Shown here piece by piece: positions 1 to 7,668 of a stretch of 31,774 nucleotides of DNA; position 1 is the stretch's first letter, and each line of letters starts with the position of its first letter. The stretch lies in the NCBI GenBank assembly GCA_945866505.1, contig CAMBHH010000011.1, positions 1 to 31,774 on the forward strand, given 5' to 3'. This DNA is from Flavobacterium psychrophilum (GTDB lineage Bacteria; Bacteroidota; Bacteroidia; Flavobacteriales; Flavobacteriaceae). The position numbers and the translations under genes are program-made. The notes under the pieces are model-generated. The model saw only the letters and a list, made by a program, of their open reading frames with translations, made no database searches and had not been told where the DNA came from.

Positions 1-617
1 TCAACATTAATTCCTAAAGTAATTTTTGCTTCGGCATCAGTAAAATTAGTGTTTTTATAAGGAGTCATCCGAATCATCAAAGCTGTTTTATCGCCATAAG
101 GAGCAATGATTGCATTATGTGAAAATTTCAAAAACGCCACTGGCATACTAAATCTGCCAAAGAATAAACCTGTAGCTATGGCAAAACTCAACAAACCTAT
201 TAATGCTTCGGCAGCAGCAATGGCGCTAGTCAAAAATCCAGAAGGACTAATATGCCCATAACCCACAGTGGTAAAAGTTTGTGCGCTAAAAAAATAAGCT
301 TGACCAAATTGCACCCAAGCTGATGAAGAAGATTTAATTCCGTTTAAATGTTCAATTCCAATCGCAAAATAAATTACTGCAAATACAAAATTTATAGCGA
401 CATAAAACAAAAATAATATTAACATAAATTTTGCCGTTGGCATTTCAATCATTGTGTGAAACCAACTGATGCGATTAAAAAATTTCATTCCTCGCTTTTC
501 AACATTTGCTGATCCATCTTTATTGATGAAACGACCCCCATAACTACTAGAATTTGTTCCAAAACCAGAATTAAGAAATGATTTAGATTTTTTATTTGCG
601 CTTTTTAAAAATGCCAT
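1..617 (-). CDS. Inward-rectifier (KirBac-type) potassium channel, 3' end missing
   Basis: About 205 residues from an ATG at 617 are present; the gene runs off the left edge. After a hydrophilic N-terminus come an amphipathic slide-helix-like stretch (RISWFHTMIEMP), a first membrane helix (LILFLFYVAINFVFAVIYFA), a pore helix, the potassium filter TTVGYGH, and a second membrane helix (AALIGLLSFAIATGLFF-like). The start of the cytoplasmic Kir domain follows (FGRFSMP, then NAIIAPYGDKTALMIRM). This two-helix layout with TVGYG and a C-terminal immunoglobulin-like domain is that of KirBac channels, usually about 300-330 residues, so roughly a third is missing. It should conduct K+ across the inner membrane. 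It is divergent from the next gene, with 105 bp between them, and has no evident link to the polysaccharide cluster. Confidence 0.9.
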   Translation of the reverse strand, partial: MAFLKSANKKSKSFLNSGFGTNSSSYGGRFINKDGSANVEKRGMKFFNRISWFHTMIEMPTAKFMLILFLFYVAINFVFAVIYFAIGIEHLNGIKSSSSAWVQFGQAYFFSAQTFTTVGYGHISPSGFLTSAIAAAEALIGLLSFAIATGLFFGRFSMPVAFLKFSHNAIIAPYGDKTALMIRMTPYKNTNFTDAEAKITLGINV

Positions 618-722
618 AATTCGTTTTTTTTGAAAAGTAATATTAACTAAAAATAGCATTAATTGCAAGTAAATCTATTTAATACAATTAACGGTTATTA
701 ATAGACTACCTTACCAAAAAAA

Positions 723-1331
723 ATGGCGATTGAACAAAAGGTTCGAAGGGTTGAAGAATTATTCAACCGTCTTGAAAAAGAAATTACTGCTTTCAAATCC
801 GAAACTAGTTTGCATTGTCTTACGGGCTGCGGCAAGTGCTGTTCCAAACCTGATATTGATGCATCGCCTCTAGAATTTTTGCCTTGGGCTTTTCATTTAT
901 TTTTGAATGGAAAAGCTGAAGAAGTCTTGTTGGAATTAGACAATGCCACGATTTCTACTTGCCATATTTACCGACCATTGGCGCTATTAGAAGAATACAA
1001 CGGAAGCTGCAGCAATTATCGCTATCGGGGATTAATTTGCCGACTTTTTGGCTATGCCGCTAATAGGGACAAATATGGAGAATTGCGATTGGCGACTTGC
1101 AAAATTATAAAAGAAGACCAGTTAGAAAACTTCAACAACACTGAAGAAGCCATTAGTAAAGGACTTTATGTACCCATTTTCACGGATTATTATATGCAAC
1201 TCGCACAAATAGATTACCGACTTGCCACCACGATGCTTCCTATAAACGAAGCTTTAAAAATAGCAATCGAAGAAGTTTTACATTATTATGCTTACAGACC
1301 ATTTCCGAGCGGTTTGGAGAATATTGCTTAA
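723..1331 (+). CDS. YkgJ-family cysteine-cluster protein
   Basis: A 202-residue soluble protein with no signal peptide or membrane helix. Cys32, Cys36, Cys39 and Cys40 form the CxxxCxxCC cluster (CLTGCGKCC) typical of the YkgJ/UPF0153 family, thought to bind zinc or iron. More cysteines follow in the order expected for the family: one in STCHIY, one in GSCSNYRYRGLICRLFG and one in ATCK. The conserved C-x-x-Y-x-x-R-x-x-x-C-R-x-F-G arrangement is easy to see. The biochemical function is not known. The ATG at 723 follows an A-rich run; no Shine-Dalgarno sequence is seen. It stands alone, divergent from the potassium channel gene and followed by a 533-bp stretch without an intact gene. Confidence 0.85.
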   Translation: MAIEQKVRRVEELFNRLEKEITAFKSETSLHCLTGCGKCCSKPDIDASPLEFLPWAFHLFLNGKAEEVLLELDNATISTCHIYRPLALLEEYNGSCSNYRYRGLICRLFGYAANRDKYGELRLATCKIIKEDQLENFNNTEEAISKGLYVPIFTDYYMQLAQIDYRLATTMLPINEALKIAIEEVLHYYAYRPFPSGLENIA

Positions 1332-1411
1332 AAAAATCGTCCTTATACATTGAAGTGATTTCAACTTTTTCCGTTTGCCATACTGACTTCCAAAATTAAA
1401 TTAGGAATTTG

Positions 1412-1654
1412 TCAGGTTAGTAATGGATTATAAAATGAATTTTCACTAATCATTAATACATATTCAGAAATCAATCCAGATGTAACTAGCATTAAATCAG
1501 ATATTTTAAACTTTTTTTGAGTTCTATTTTCTGGGTTTGAAATAACAGTAAGATTATTTAAAGCCTTCTAAAACTCGAAAATATTTTTTACCATAATGTA
1601 TATCAATGTTTCTGTCGTGTCGAATTGAATACGCTGAATTGCAAAATTTTGCAT
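1412..1654 (-). pseudogene. Possible decayed reading frame, unknown family
   Basis: The 533 bp between the YkgJ gene and the first DUF547-like gene hold no intact gene. On the minus strand, an ATG at 1654 opens 81 codons that read like a protein but are broken by TAG at codon 29 (1568-1570). Pieces such as KALNNLTVISNPENRTQKKF and ISDLMLVTSGLISEYVLM have ordinary amino-acid composition and few low-complexity runs. Reading past the TGA at 1412 gives a further 16 sensible codons. I do not recognise the family. It could be a relic of a lost gene or a chance open stretch in AT-rich DNA. The rest of the interval (1690-1864) is the upstream part of the duplicated unit described for the DUF547 pair. 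Confidence 0.3.
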
Positions 1655-1813
1655 ACTATTTATTGACTTTAGTTTATTTTAACAATTACAAGCAAAGGGT
1701 TATGTTAACTAAAATTTAATTTGGGGTTGCAAGAATTAACACAGCGTCTTGATTAAAAACAAATTAGAATTAAATATTTGCAAAAAAAACATATACTACT
1801 TATGAAAATTATG

Positions 1814-1821
1814 TATGTTTG
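1814..1821 (+). promoter_or_regulatory. Candidate -7 element TATGTTTG
   Basis: TATGTTTG matches the Bacteroidota -7 consensus TAnnTTTG and lies 43 bp before the TTG start of the first DUF547-like gene. No TTG lies at the usual 17-23 bp distance upstream (the nearest is about 33 bp away), so support is weak. The second copy of the duplicated unit does not keep the motif. Confidence 0.25.
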
Positions 1822-1864
1822 CAAGAACAATTTTTGAAATAATTAACCTGTAAAATTTTAAATT

Positions 1865-2293
1865 TTGAACTATTATATTAATTTGTCTGTTAGCCTTTTG
1901 GAGAAGGCAAAATTGTATGAAGATACTACTTCCTTTAGAAAAGAATTATACTATGTAACAATCAGTGGTTTAGTAAATAAGCTGAAAACTGATGAATTAA
2001 AAATGATTTTTTGGGAAAATATTTATAATGCCTATCTGTTGATTATGTTAAAAGAGAACGTATCACCAAAAAATATTTTCAAGCTAAAAAGAATCAAAAT
2101 TTCTCGATTTATTTTGTCTTTAAATGATATCGAATATGGAATTCTCAGGAAGCCAAAATTTAAAATTGGGCTTTACCAAATAGTGCCTTACCTTTATCCA
2201 TCCCACATAAAACAGCTAGCGGTTGAAAAAACAGATGTAACACTAGCTGAACGTTTAAATAAAAACATTTTACACCAAAAAATTGAATCTTGA
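1865..2293 (+). CDS. Truncated DUF547-like protein, copy 1
   Basis: A 142-residue protein from a TTG start; an in-frame TAA sits only six bases upstream, and the second copy has the same TTG-AAC-TAT-TAT start. The core FWENIYNAYLLIMLKE, followed by ISRFILSLNDIEYGILRKPK, matches the DUF547 signature (F/W-W-I-N-x-Y-N-A ... S-L-x-D-I-E-H-G-I-L-R) as I remember it. Typical flavobacterial members are more than 200 residues long and continue into a conserved RIHFALNCGAKSCPP-like segment. That segment is absent here: after LAVEKTD the sequence diverges and stops. There is no signal peptide. It is about 64% identical, by my ungapped count, to the next copy. Function is unknown, and both may be degenerating. 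Confidence 0.6.
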   Translation: MNYYINLSVSLLEKAKLYEDTTSFRKELYYVTISGLVNKLKTDELKMIFWENIYNAYLLIMLKENVSPKNIFKLKRIKISRFILSLNDIEYGILRKPKFKIGLYQIVPYLYPSHIKQLAVEKTDVTLAERLNKNILHQKIES

Positions 2294-2295
2294 AT

Positions 2296-2523
2296 GTTGT
2301 CTCCATCCGAGCCAGTTAAAATAAACGCTAAAATTACGGGTGATTTTTCATTATGGAACACGACATCATAAAATTCATATTATTTATTACGACTAAGAAG
2401 ATGTTTAATCCTTTCACCATTGGTAGTAAGTAGTTTTATAATGTAATCTTTTTGTTTATTTGATCCTGAAATTGTGGAATCCTATTAAGAAAAAGTATCA
2501 TAAAAAAAAGATTCTCGATACAT
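2296..2523 (-). pseudogene. Possible decayed reading frame, unknown family
   Basis: The 684 bp between the two DUF547-like genes contain no intact gene. On the minus strand, ATG at 2523 follows GGAATAAAA, a possible weak ribosome site. It opens a frame broken by TAA-TAG at codons 13-14 and TAA at codon 48, yet it otherwise reads like protein: SNKQKDYIIKLLTTNGERIK, then YEFYDVVFHNEKSPVILAF and LTGSDGDN. The frame runs into the 3' end of DUF547 copy 1, so a junction may lie there. I cannot name the family. About 2524-2700 shows nothing I can support. Confidence 0.35.
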
Positions 2524-2705
2524 TTTTTATTCCTTTTTACTTTACAAGAAACACTTGAATTGATGTTTGTGCTAATAGTGCTAACAGTCAATAATTTTTA
2601 TTTTGAGCTCTCATGACAAAAAACGTAAATCTATAACGTTTTCGAATAAGTTTTAGAAACAATCTTTAGCGGTCATTTTTTTTATTTTAATTATTATTAC
2701 TATAA

Positions 2706-2739
2706 TTGGATTTTCATTAAATATAATTTATTATATTTG
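2706..2739 (+). promoter_or_regulatory. Candidate promoter TTG-N23-TATATTTG
   Basis: TATATTTG at 2732-2739 fits TAnnTTTG exactly, and a TTG at 2706-2708 gives a 23-bp spacer, at the upper end of what flavobacterial promoters allow. Transcription would start near 2746 and run toward the second DUF547-like gene (start 2978) with a leader of about 230 nt. The surrounding DNA is very AT-rich, so a chance match is possible. Confidence 0.3.
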
Positions 2740-2977
2740 GCAAATCAATTCATTTTTTTATCATATTTACGTCATTTTAACATTAGCTAGTGGTAAGGTA
2801 AAATTATTGTTTGTTAACTCAAATTTAATTTTAAGAGCTGAAAATTAACAATACATCGTGATTAAAAATAAATAAAAATCGAATATTTGCCAATGAAAAT
2901 TATCGCGTTGGATTAAAATTTATTGGGACTGACGGAACTAATTTTTTTTAAAAATAAACCTTATAAAATTTAACATT

Positions 2978-3406
2978 TTGAACTATTATATCAATTTATC
3001 GGAGCGCCTTTTGCAAATGGCAAAATTGGACGATGATTCTTCCTCGTTAAGACAAGAATTGTACTTCATAACACTTGCTGGTTTAACAAGTAAAGTAAAT
3101 ACAGATGAATTAAAAGTAATTTTTTGGGAAAATATTTACAATGCTTACCTCGTAATTATGTTAAAGGAGCAAATACCGTCAAAAAATATTTTAAAAATTA
3201 AAAGAATTAAAATTTCTAGATTTGTTTTGTCTTTAAATGATGTTGAATATGGAATTCTCAGGAAGCCAAAATTTAAAATAAATTTTCCTCGCTTATATTC
3301 TCCCTTTTATCCCTTATACATAAAGAAGCTGGCAGTTAAAAAAACAGATGCATCAAAGGATGCACGCTTAGATAAACAAATTTTAAACCAAATAATTGCA
3401 TCTTAA
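2978..3406 (+). CDS. Truncated DUF547-like protein, copy 2
   Basis: A 142-residue paralogue of the gene 1.1 kb upstream, the same length and again from a TTG start followed by AAC-TAT-TAT. No ATG lies between the upstream in-frame stop and this TTG. The DUF547 core is best conserved between the copies: FWENIYNAYLVIMLKE and SLNDVEYGILRKPKFKI. The last 40 residues differ most. Like copy 1, it lacks the cysteine-containing C-terminal segment of full-length DUF547 proteins. That two copies of equal length persist with conservative substitutions (I/V, D/E, K/R) suggests they were under selection at least for a time. The function is unknown. The next plus-strand gene is wza, 254 bp downstream. Confidence 0.6.
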   Translation: MNYYINLSERLLQMAKLDDDSSSLRQELYFITLAGLTSKVNTDELKVIFWENIYNAYLVIMLKEQIPSKNILKIKRIKISRFVLSLNDVEYGILRKPKFKINFPRLYSPFYPLYIKKLAVKKTDASKDARLDKQILNQIIAS

Positions 3407-3416
3407 TTTTTTTAAT

Positions 3417-3614
3417 TTATACAAAAATTACTATAATCATTTCTATAGTAATGGCTAACTCGTTTTTTTGAAAATAAAACCTCTCTTTAAAGACAATAAA
3501 AAGGTTTTGGTGACTCGCAAACCAATTATTTTTATTAATTTGCTCAAAAATATTAAATTCAACATCAGCAAGTGAAAACTCTTTAAAAATTCTACTATTT
3601 TTTATCTGAAAACA
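3417..3614 (-). pseudogene. Possible gene fragment, unknown family
   Basis: Between DUF547 copy 2 and wza, 65 codons without a stop read on the minus strand and end in TAA at 3417-3419. They contain SRIFKEFSLADVEFNIFEQI and NWFASHQNLFIVFKERFYFQ, which look protein-like. There is no start codon, and a TAA lies just before the open stretch, so this would be at most a fragment. It could also be a chance open stretch. Confidence 0.25.
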
Positions 3615-3645
3615 TTAAACACTTTTCTTAGTAGTAGAGGCCACC

Positions 3646-3653
3646 TAATTTTG
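3646..3653 (+). promoter_or_regulatory. Candidate -7 element of wza-wzc, TAATTTTG
   Basis: TAATTTTG fits TAnnTTTG. It ends 7 bp before the first ATG of wza (3661), which would leave almost no leader. If it is used, translation from the internal ATG at 3694 would have a leader of about 34 nt. No clear TTG is found 17-23 bp upstream. Confidence 0.3.
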
Positions 3654-3660
3654 ATTTTGA

Positions 3661-4440
3661 ATGAAAACAATATATAAAGACAAGTTAAATACAATGATTA
3701 GATTTCAAAAAAGTATCCTATTCTTAATAGGAATTTTACTTATGACCTCTTGTGCTTCAAAAAAAGATATTTTATATTTTAGCGATATCGATGTAAAAGA
3801 GCAAAATAATACGGTTTTTAGTCAAGGTAAAATCCAAGCAAATGATATTTTGAGCGTTGTCATATCTTCAGGTTCACCAGATTTAGCTTCAATGTACAAT
3901 TTAAATCAGCCCAGTTCTTCTGCTATGAATGGCTATTTAGTTGCATTAGATGGTACAATTACACTTCCAATTTTAGGAAAAATTAACGTTCAGGATTTGA
4001 CTTTACTTGAATTAGAGCAGTATCTAGTCAAAAAAATTATTGATGGAAAACATCTTGCCAATCCTACTGTAACTGTGCGTTTGACTAATGCAAAGTTCAC
4101 CGTACTGGGCGAGGTTAAGAATCCGGGAACTTTTAATTACAACGAACAAAACATTAGTATTCTTCAGGCCTTAGGTTATGCTGGTGATTTGACGATAAAT
4201 GGCAAAAGAAAGGATGTGCTCATTATTAGAGAAGAAAACAATAAAAGAACCTACAAGACTATTGATTTGACTTCAAAAGAATGGTTTGATTCTCCTTATT
4301 ATTATATTAAACCCAATGATGTTATTTATGTCAATCCCAATGGACCTAAAGTGGCCACTGCAGGCTATGTGCCAAGTTTGACAAATTTATTAGCTGTAGC
4401 TTCCATTGCCATTACAACAATTTTATTATTAACAAATTAA
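3661..4440 (+). CDS. wza: Polysaccharide export outer-membrane lipoprotein (Wza/OPX family)
   Basis: A 259-residue outer-membrane polysaccharide export (OPX) protein. A hydrophobic signal ends in the lipobox LMTSC (Cys31), so the mature protein should be lipid-anchored. Residues around 55-150 are the Poly_export domain (KIQANDILSVVISSG, GTITLPILGKINV). A soluble-ligand-binding beta-grasp repeat follows (KFTVLGEVKNPGTF, NISILQALGYAGD), and a C-terminal hydrophobic segment (LTNLLAVASIAITTILLLTN) may anchor or cross the membrane. It would form the export channel for the polymer made by the minus-strand cluster. The start is uncertain: ATG 3661 gives a long pre-signal, while ATG 3694 (MIRFQKS) gives a compact lipoprotein signal with Cys20. 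wzc begins 9 bp downstream, so the two form an operon. Confidence 0.9.
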   Translation: MKTIYKDKLNTMIRFQKSILFLIGILLMTSCASKKDILYFSDIDVKEQNNTVFSQGKIQANDILSVVISSGSPDLASMYNLNQPSSSAMNGYLVALDGTITLPILGKINVQDLTLLELEQYLVKKIIDGKHLANPTVTVRLTNAKFTVLGEVKNPGTFNYNEQNISILQALGYAGDLTINGKRKDVLIIREENNKRTYKTIDLTSKEWFDSPYYYIKPNDVIYVNPNGPKVATAGYVPSLTNLLAVASIAITTILLLTN

Positions 4441-4449
4441 GTTTATCCA

Positions 4450-6819
4450 TTGGAAAGCAAAAAAAATAACTTCAATTTCACACAAGAAATAGTAAAATAC
4501 TTATATTATTGGAAATGGATTCTGTTGTCAGTGTGCACTGCTATTATTATTAGTTTTTTTTATTTGAGATATGCTAACGATGTGTATCAAACTACCGCTA
4601 AAATTAAAATTTTAGACAATACCAATACCGCATTTAAATTGCCCACCGATAATATTTCTATTTTCGGGAATAATGAAATCAGCAAAGGGAATGAAATAGT
4701 AATTATGAAGTCTTTCCGAATAATAGATGCTGTAGTGGATAGTTTGAATCTTACTACTGAGATCTATGGTGTTGGAAGAATTAAATCTGTAGAATTATGG
4801 GAAAATGCACCATTTAAAGTCATTTGGGCAAAAGAAATGGATTCTTTGGTGACACAAAAGGCCTCTTTTCAAATCGTTTTTAAAGGAAATGGATATAAAA
4901 TCAAAGGACGTACAAAAGAATATAAATTTGGTGAAACTAACTTTGATACTAGTGTGCCTTGCAAAATTATTCTAAAAAACAAAGATTTTCTGAAGCACGC
5001 AAACGGAAATGAATACCAAATCATTTTGAAAACCAAAAAAAGTGTCGTGCAAGCAATCTCAAATAAGATTGTTATTGATTATGTAGTTAAACAAAGCGAC
5101 ATTTTGAGTCTGACTTTAAATGGGTATAATCAGGAAAAAATCAGTGATATTGTAAATACATTAATAGCCGTTTTTAATCAAGATGGAATTCAAGATAGGC
5201 AACTAGTTTCTAAAAAGACTATTGAATTTGTTGATGAAAGGTTTAAAGTGCTTTTTGGCGAATTGGATTCTATTGAAACTTTCAAAGCTAATTTCAAAAA
5301 GGAAAAAGAATTTAGTTATATTGAGTCCGATGCTTCTGTTTTGATGCAAAATAGCTATGAATCCAAATCGAAAGTGCTATCTGCCAATACACAAATAGTA
5401 TTAGCTAATTTGATGATGGATGCTTTGAATAACAACAAAGGATTAGTATTGTTGCCTTCAAATATTGGGATTGAAAACGGTGAAGTCAATGGATTGGTGA
5501 CTAGTTACAATGAGCAAGTTTTAAAACGAAATAAATTAATACTTTCAGGTGGAGGAGAATCGAACCCGATGGTTCAAGAAGCATCGGCACTTGCCCTACA
5601 AATAAAAAACAATCTTAGGTCCTCTATTCTTGGATATCAAAATGTATTAGCATTTAACAAGAAAGCATTGAGCAACATAAGTGATTCAGAAAAGCAAAAA
5701 TATAGTACAGTTCCCTTTAATGAAAAAGGGATCCACTCTATTCAAAGGCAACAATCTATAAAGGAATCGCTCTATATTTTATTGTTGCAAAAAAGAGAAG
5801 AGGCTGCAATAAATCTAGCGATAACAAATCCGTCAATCAAAGTTGTAGATTATGCTATTTTTTCGACCTCACCGATTGCTCCAGACCGTAATATAATTTT
5901 TTTAACAGCATTGCTATTGGGTTTGTTGTTGCCAATCATCATTATTTATGTTTATTATTTATTTGATACAAAAATAAACAGCAAGGAAGATATAGATTTT
6001 TTACTGCCTGATGTTCCTGTAATTGCAGAGATTCCTTTTATAGAAAATGAGAACAAGACGATTCGCTTTTTAGATCGTTCGATATTGTCCGAATCTTTTA
6101 GAATTCTACGAAATAATATAAATTACATTAATCCAAAAACAGATGGAGCGTCGATTTTATTTGTGACTTCAACTATAAAAGGAGAAGGAAAAACCTTCGT
6201 TTCTTTGAATTTAGCCATCACCCTTTCTACACTAGGTAAAAAAGTAATTTTAATAGGTGCTGATCTAAGAAATCCGCAATTGCATCGAAAATTACATTTA
6301 GAAAGACCAAATCTAAAAGGAATCACCAATTTTTTATATGATACCACTATAAAAGTTGAGGACATAAAAGCAAAACATCTACAAGATACCAATTTAGATT
6401 TTGATATCATTTTTTCGGGAACCATTCCGCCAAATCCAGCCGAATTATTATCGAATGGTCGATTTGAATTGCTTTTGAATGAAATTAAAAACGACTATGA
6501 TTACATCATTGTGGATACAGCCCCAACTTTATTAGTTGCAGACACTACATTAATTACGCATCTAGCAGACACCGTCCTTTATGTTACTCGTGCTAATTTT
6601 ACTGAGAAAAAACTATTCAAATTCATAGCCAATTTAAAGAAATTGAACACCATTAAAAATATGGGTATTATTTTAAATAATGTAGGACAAACTAAAGGAT
6701 ATGGGTATAGTTATTCCTATAATTATGGTTACGGATACGGCTATGACAATGACTCGATGGTAAAGAAATCTTTAAAATCTAAGATAAAGAGATACTTCAA
6801 AACTTCAGACGATCGCTAA
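4450..6819 (+). CDS. wzc: Wzc-like polysaccharide co-polymerase / BY-type tyrosine kinase
   Basis: A 789-residue inner-membrane protein that sets polymer length and gates export through Wza by autophosphorylation. The N-terminal Wzz domain starts with a membrane helix (WILLSVCTAIIISFFYL). A long periplasmic region with coiled-coil potential follows, and a second helix lies near residue 485 (IIFLTALLLGLLLPIIIIYVY). The cytoplasmic kinase has Walker A GEGKT (Lys581), Walker A' IGADLRNP (Asp605) and Walker B IIVDTAP (Asp689). The tail carries eight tyrosines at residues 751-765 in a GY/SY/NY alternation, the expected phosphorylation cluster. The start is TTG at 4450; no better start is seen, and it lies 9 bp after wza. 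No cognate low-molecular-weight phosphatase (Wzb) is in the window. It converges with the minus-strand cluster; the 186 bp between them hold no clear terminator. Confidence 0.93.
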   Translation: MESKKNNFNFTQEIVKYLYYWKWILLSVCTAIIISFFYLRYANDVYQTTAKIKILDNTNTAFKLPTDNISIFGNNEISKGNEIVIMKSFRIIDAVVDSLNLTTEIYGVGRIKSVELWENAPFKVIWAKEMDSLVTQKASFQIVFKGNGYKIKGRTKEYKFGETNFDTSVPCKIILKNKDFLKHANGNEYQIILKTKKSVVQAISNKIVIDYVVKQSDILSLTLNGYNQEKISDIVNTLIAVFNQDGIQDRQLVSKKTIEFVDERFKVLFGELDSIETFKANFKKEKEFSYIESDASVLMQNSYESKSKVLSANTQIVLANLMMDALNNNKGLVLLPSNIGIENGEVNGLVTSYNEQVLKRNKLILSGGGESNPMVQEASALALQIKNNLRSSILGYQNVLAFNKKALSNISDSEKQKYSTVPFNEKGIHSIQRQQSIKESLYILLLQKREEAAINLAITNPSIKVVDYAIFSTSPIAPDRNIIFLTALLLGLLLPIIIIYVYYLFDTKINSKEDIDFLLPDVPVIAEIPFIENENKTIRFLDRSILSESFRILRNNINYINPKTDGASILFVTSTIKGEGKTFVSLNLAITLSTLGKKVILIGADLRNPQLHRKLHLERPNLKGITNFLYDTTIKVEDIKAKHLQDTNLDFDIIFSGTIPPNPAELLSNGRFELLLNEIKNDYDYIIVDTAPTLLVADTTLITHLADTVLYVTRANFTEKKLFKFIANLKKLNTIKNMGIILNNVGQTKGYGYSYSYNYGYGYGYDNDSMVKKSLKSKIKRYFKTSDDR

Positions 6820-7005
6820 GTTATTCCATGATGAAGTACAAGGGTTTGATGGCCTTATGAATTTTGCTAAAATCTAATTATATCGTCAATTAGTTTGATA
6901 ACGATAATGAATTAGTCAATTTTTTATTCATAATAAATAGTACAAATAGTAACATTAAATAATAAAGCTTTAGGTACTTGATACTGATTTGAATTACTTT
7001 TTATT

Positions 7006-7668
7006 TTAGGTTTGCAAAATTTTTTCATTTGTTGACAATGTCTTGAAGTCATTGTTAAGCTTGATGATTTTTGCTGGATTACCAATTGCAGTAGCTCCGT
7101 CTGGAATATCGTTTATGACTACAGTACCAGCACCGATGGTGCACCATTTACCAATTTTCACGCCGGGAATTACAATAGCACCTGAACCTATATGCGTCCC
7201 TTGACCCACGGTAACGTTCCCCGATAAAGTTACATTTGGGGAAATATGTACAAAATCTTCAATAATGCAATCGTGTTCTATTAGTGCTCCTGTATTTATG
7301 ATAACGTGGTTACCTATTATTGCATCTGCATTAATAATTGCTTGCACCATTACTACAGTTCCAAATCCTAGAGAAACTGACGGCGATACCGTAGCATTCT
7401 TATGAACGACACTAAAAAAATTATATTCACTAAATTTCAAGCATACTTTTTTTCTGATACTATTATTTCCTATAGCGATAACCAAGGTAACATCTTGTTG
7501 AGGTTGTAGCATCGACCGAGTGTGAATAATTGGTACTAGTCCAAAACTAGAAGCTTTAGGTGCATCATCAATCATCGCTGCAATTTTACATCCATTATTT
7601 AAAACTAACTCTGCAATTACTTTACCATGCCCGCTTGCACCAAAAATAAATAGTTTTTTATTTTCCAT
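7006..7668 (-). CDS. pglD: UDP-4-amino-sugar N-acetyltransferase (PglD/NeuD family)
   Basis: A 220-residue protein from the ATG at 7668. A longer start at 7701 exists but would overlap pglC by 44 bp instead of 11. The N-terminal nucleotide-sugar-binding domain has FIFGASGHGKVIAE. The C-terminus is a left-handed beta-helix of hexapeptide repeats (IINADAIIGNHVIINTGALI, then VTVGQGTHIGSGAIV). His132 in ALIEHDCII matches the catalytic base of PglD, and the C-terminal GNPAKII is typical. It would use acetyl-CoA to acetylate the 4-amino group made by PglE, giving UDP-diNAcBac. The overlap with pglC supports this substrate. A closely related NeuD-type acetyltransferase for another amino sugar cannot be excluded. 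It is the last gene of the minus-strand cluster. Confidence 0.82.
   Translation of the reverse strand: MENKKLFIFGASGHGKVIAELVLNNGCKIAAMIDDAPKASSFGLVPIIHTRSMLQPQQDVTLVIAIGNNSIRKKVCLKFSEYNFFSVVHKNATVSPSVSLGFGTVVMVQAIINADAIIGNHVIINTGALIEHDCIIEDFVHISPNVTLSGNVTVGQGTHIGSGAIVIPGVKIGKWCTIGAGTVVINDIPDGATAIGNPAKIIKLNNDFKTLSTNEKILQT

Larger units (their letters stand above)
1690..3406 (+). repeat. Diverged tandem duplication, unit about 1.1 kb
   Basis: Two units start near 1690 and 2800. In both, a leader (GTTAACT, AATTTAATTT, a GATTAAAAA block and an AATATTTGC block) comes before a TTG-started DUF547-like gene of exactly 142 codons. The two start codons lie 1113 bp apart. The genes are clearly similar and the leaders moderately so, while the DNA between gene 1 and leader 2 (about 2294-2790) has no obvious equal in the other unit. 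This indicates an old tandem duplication followed by drift. Confidence 0.6.

Noticed and set aside
6123..6425. A 100-codon minus-strand open frame
   Set aside because: It lies within the kinase domain of wzc, across the Walker A and A' motifs; clearly a shadow frame.
6820..7005. Shared terminator between wzc and the end of the minus-strand cluster
   Set aside because: I looked for a hairpin with a U-tract in the 186 bp between the convergent genes and found only stems of about four bases.
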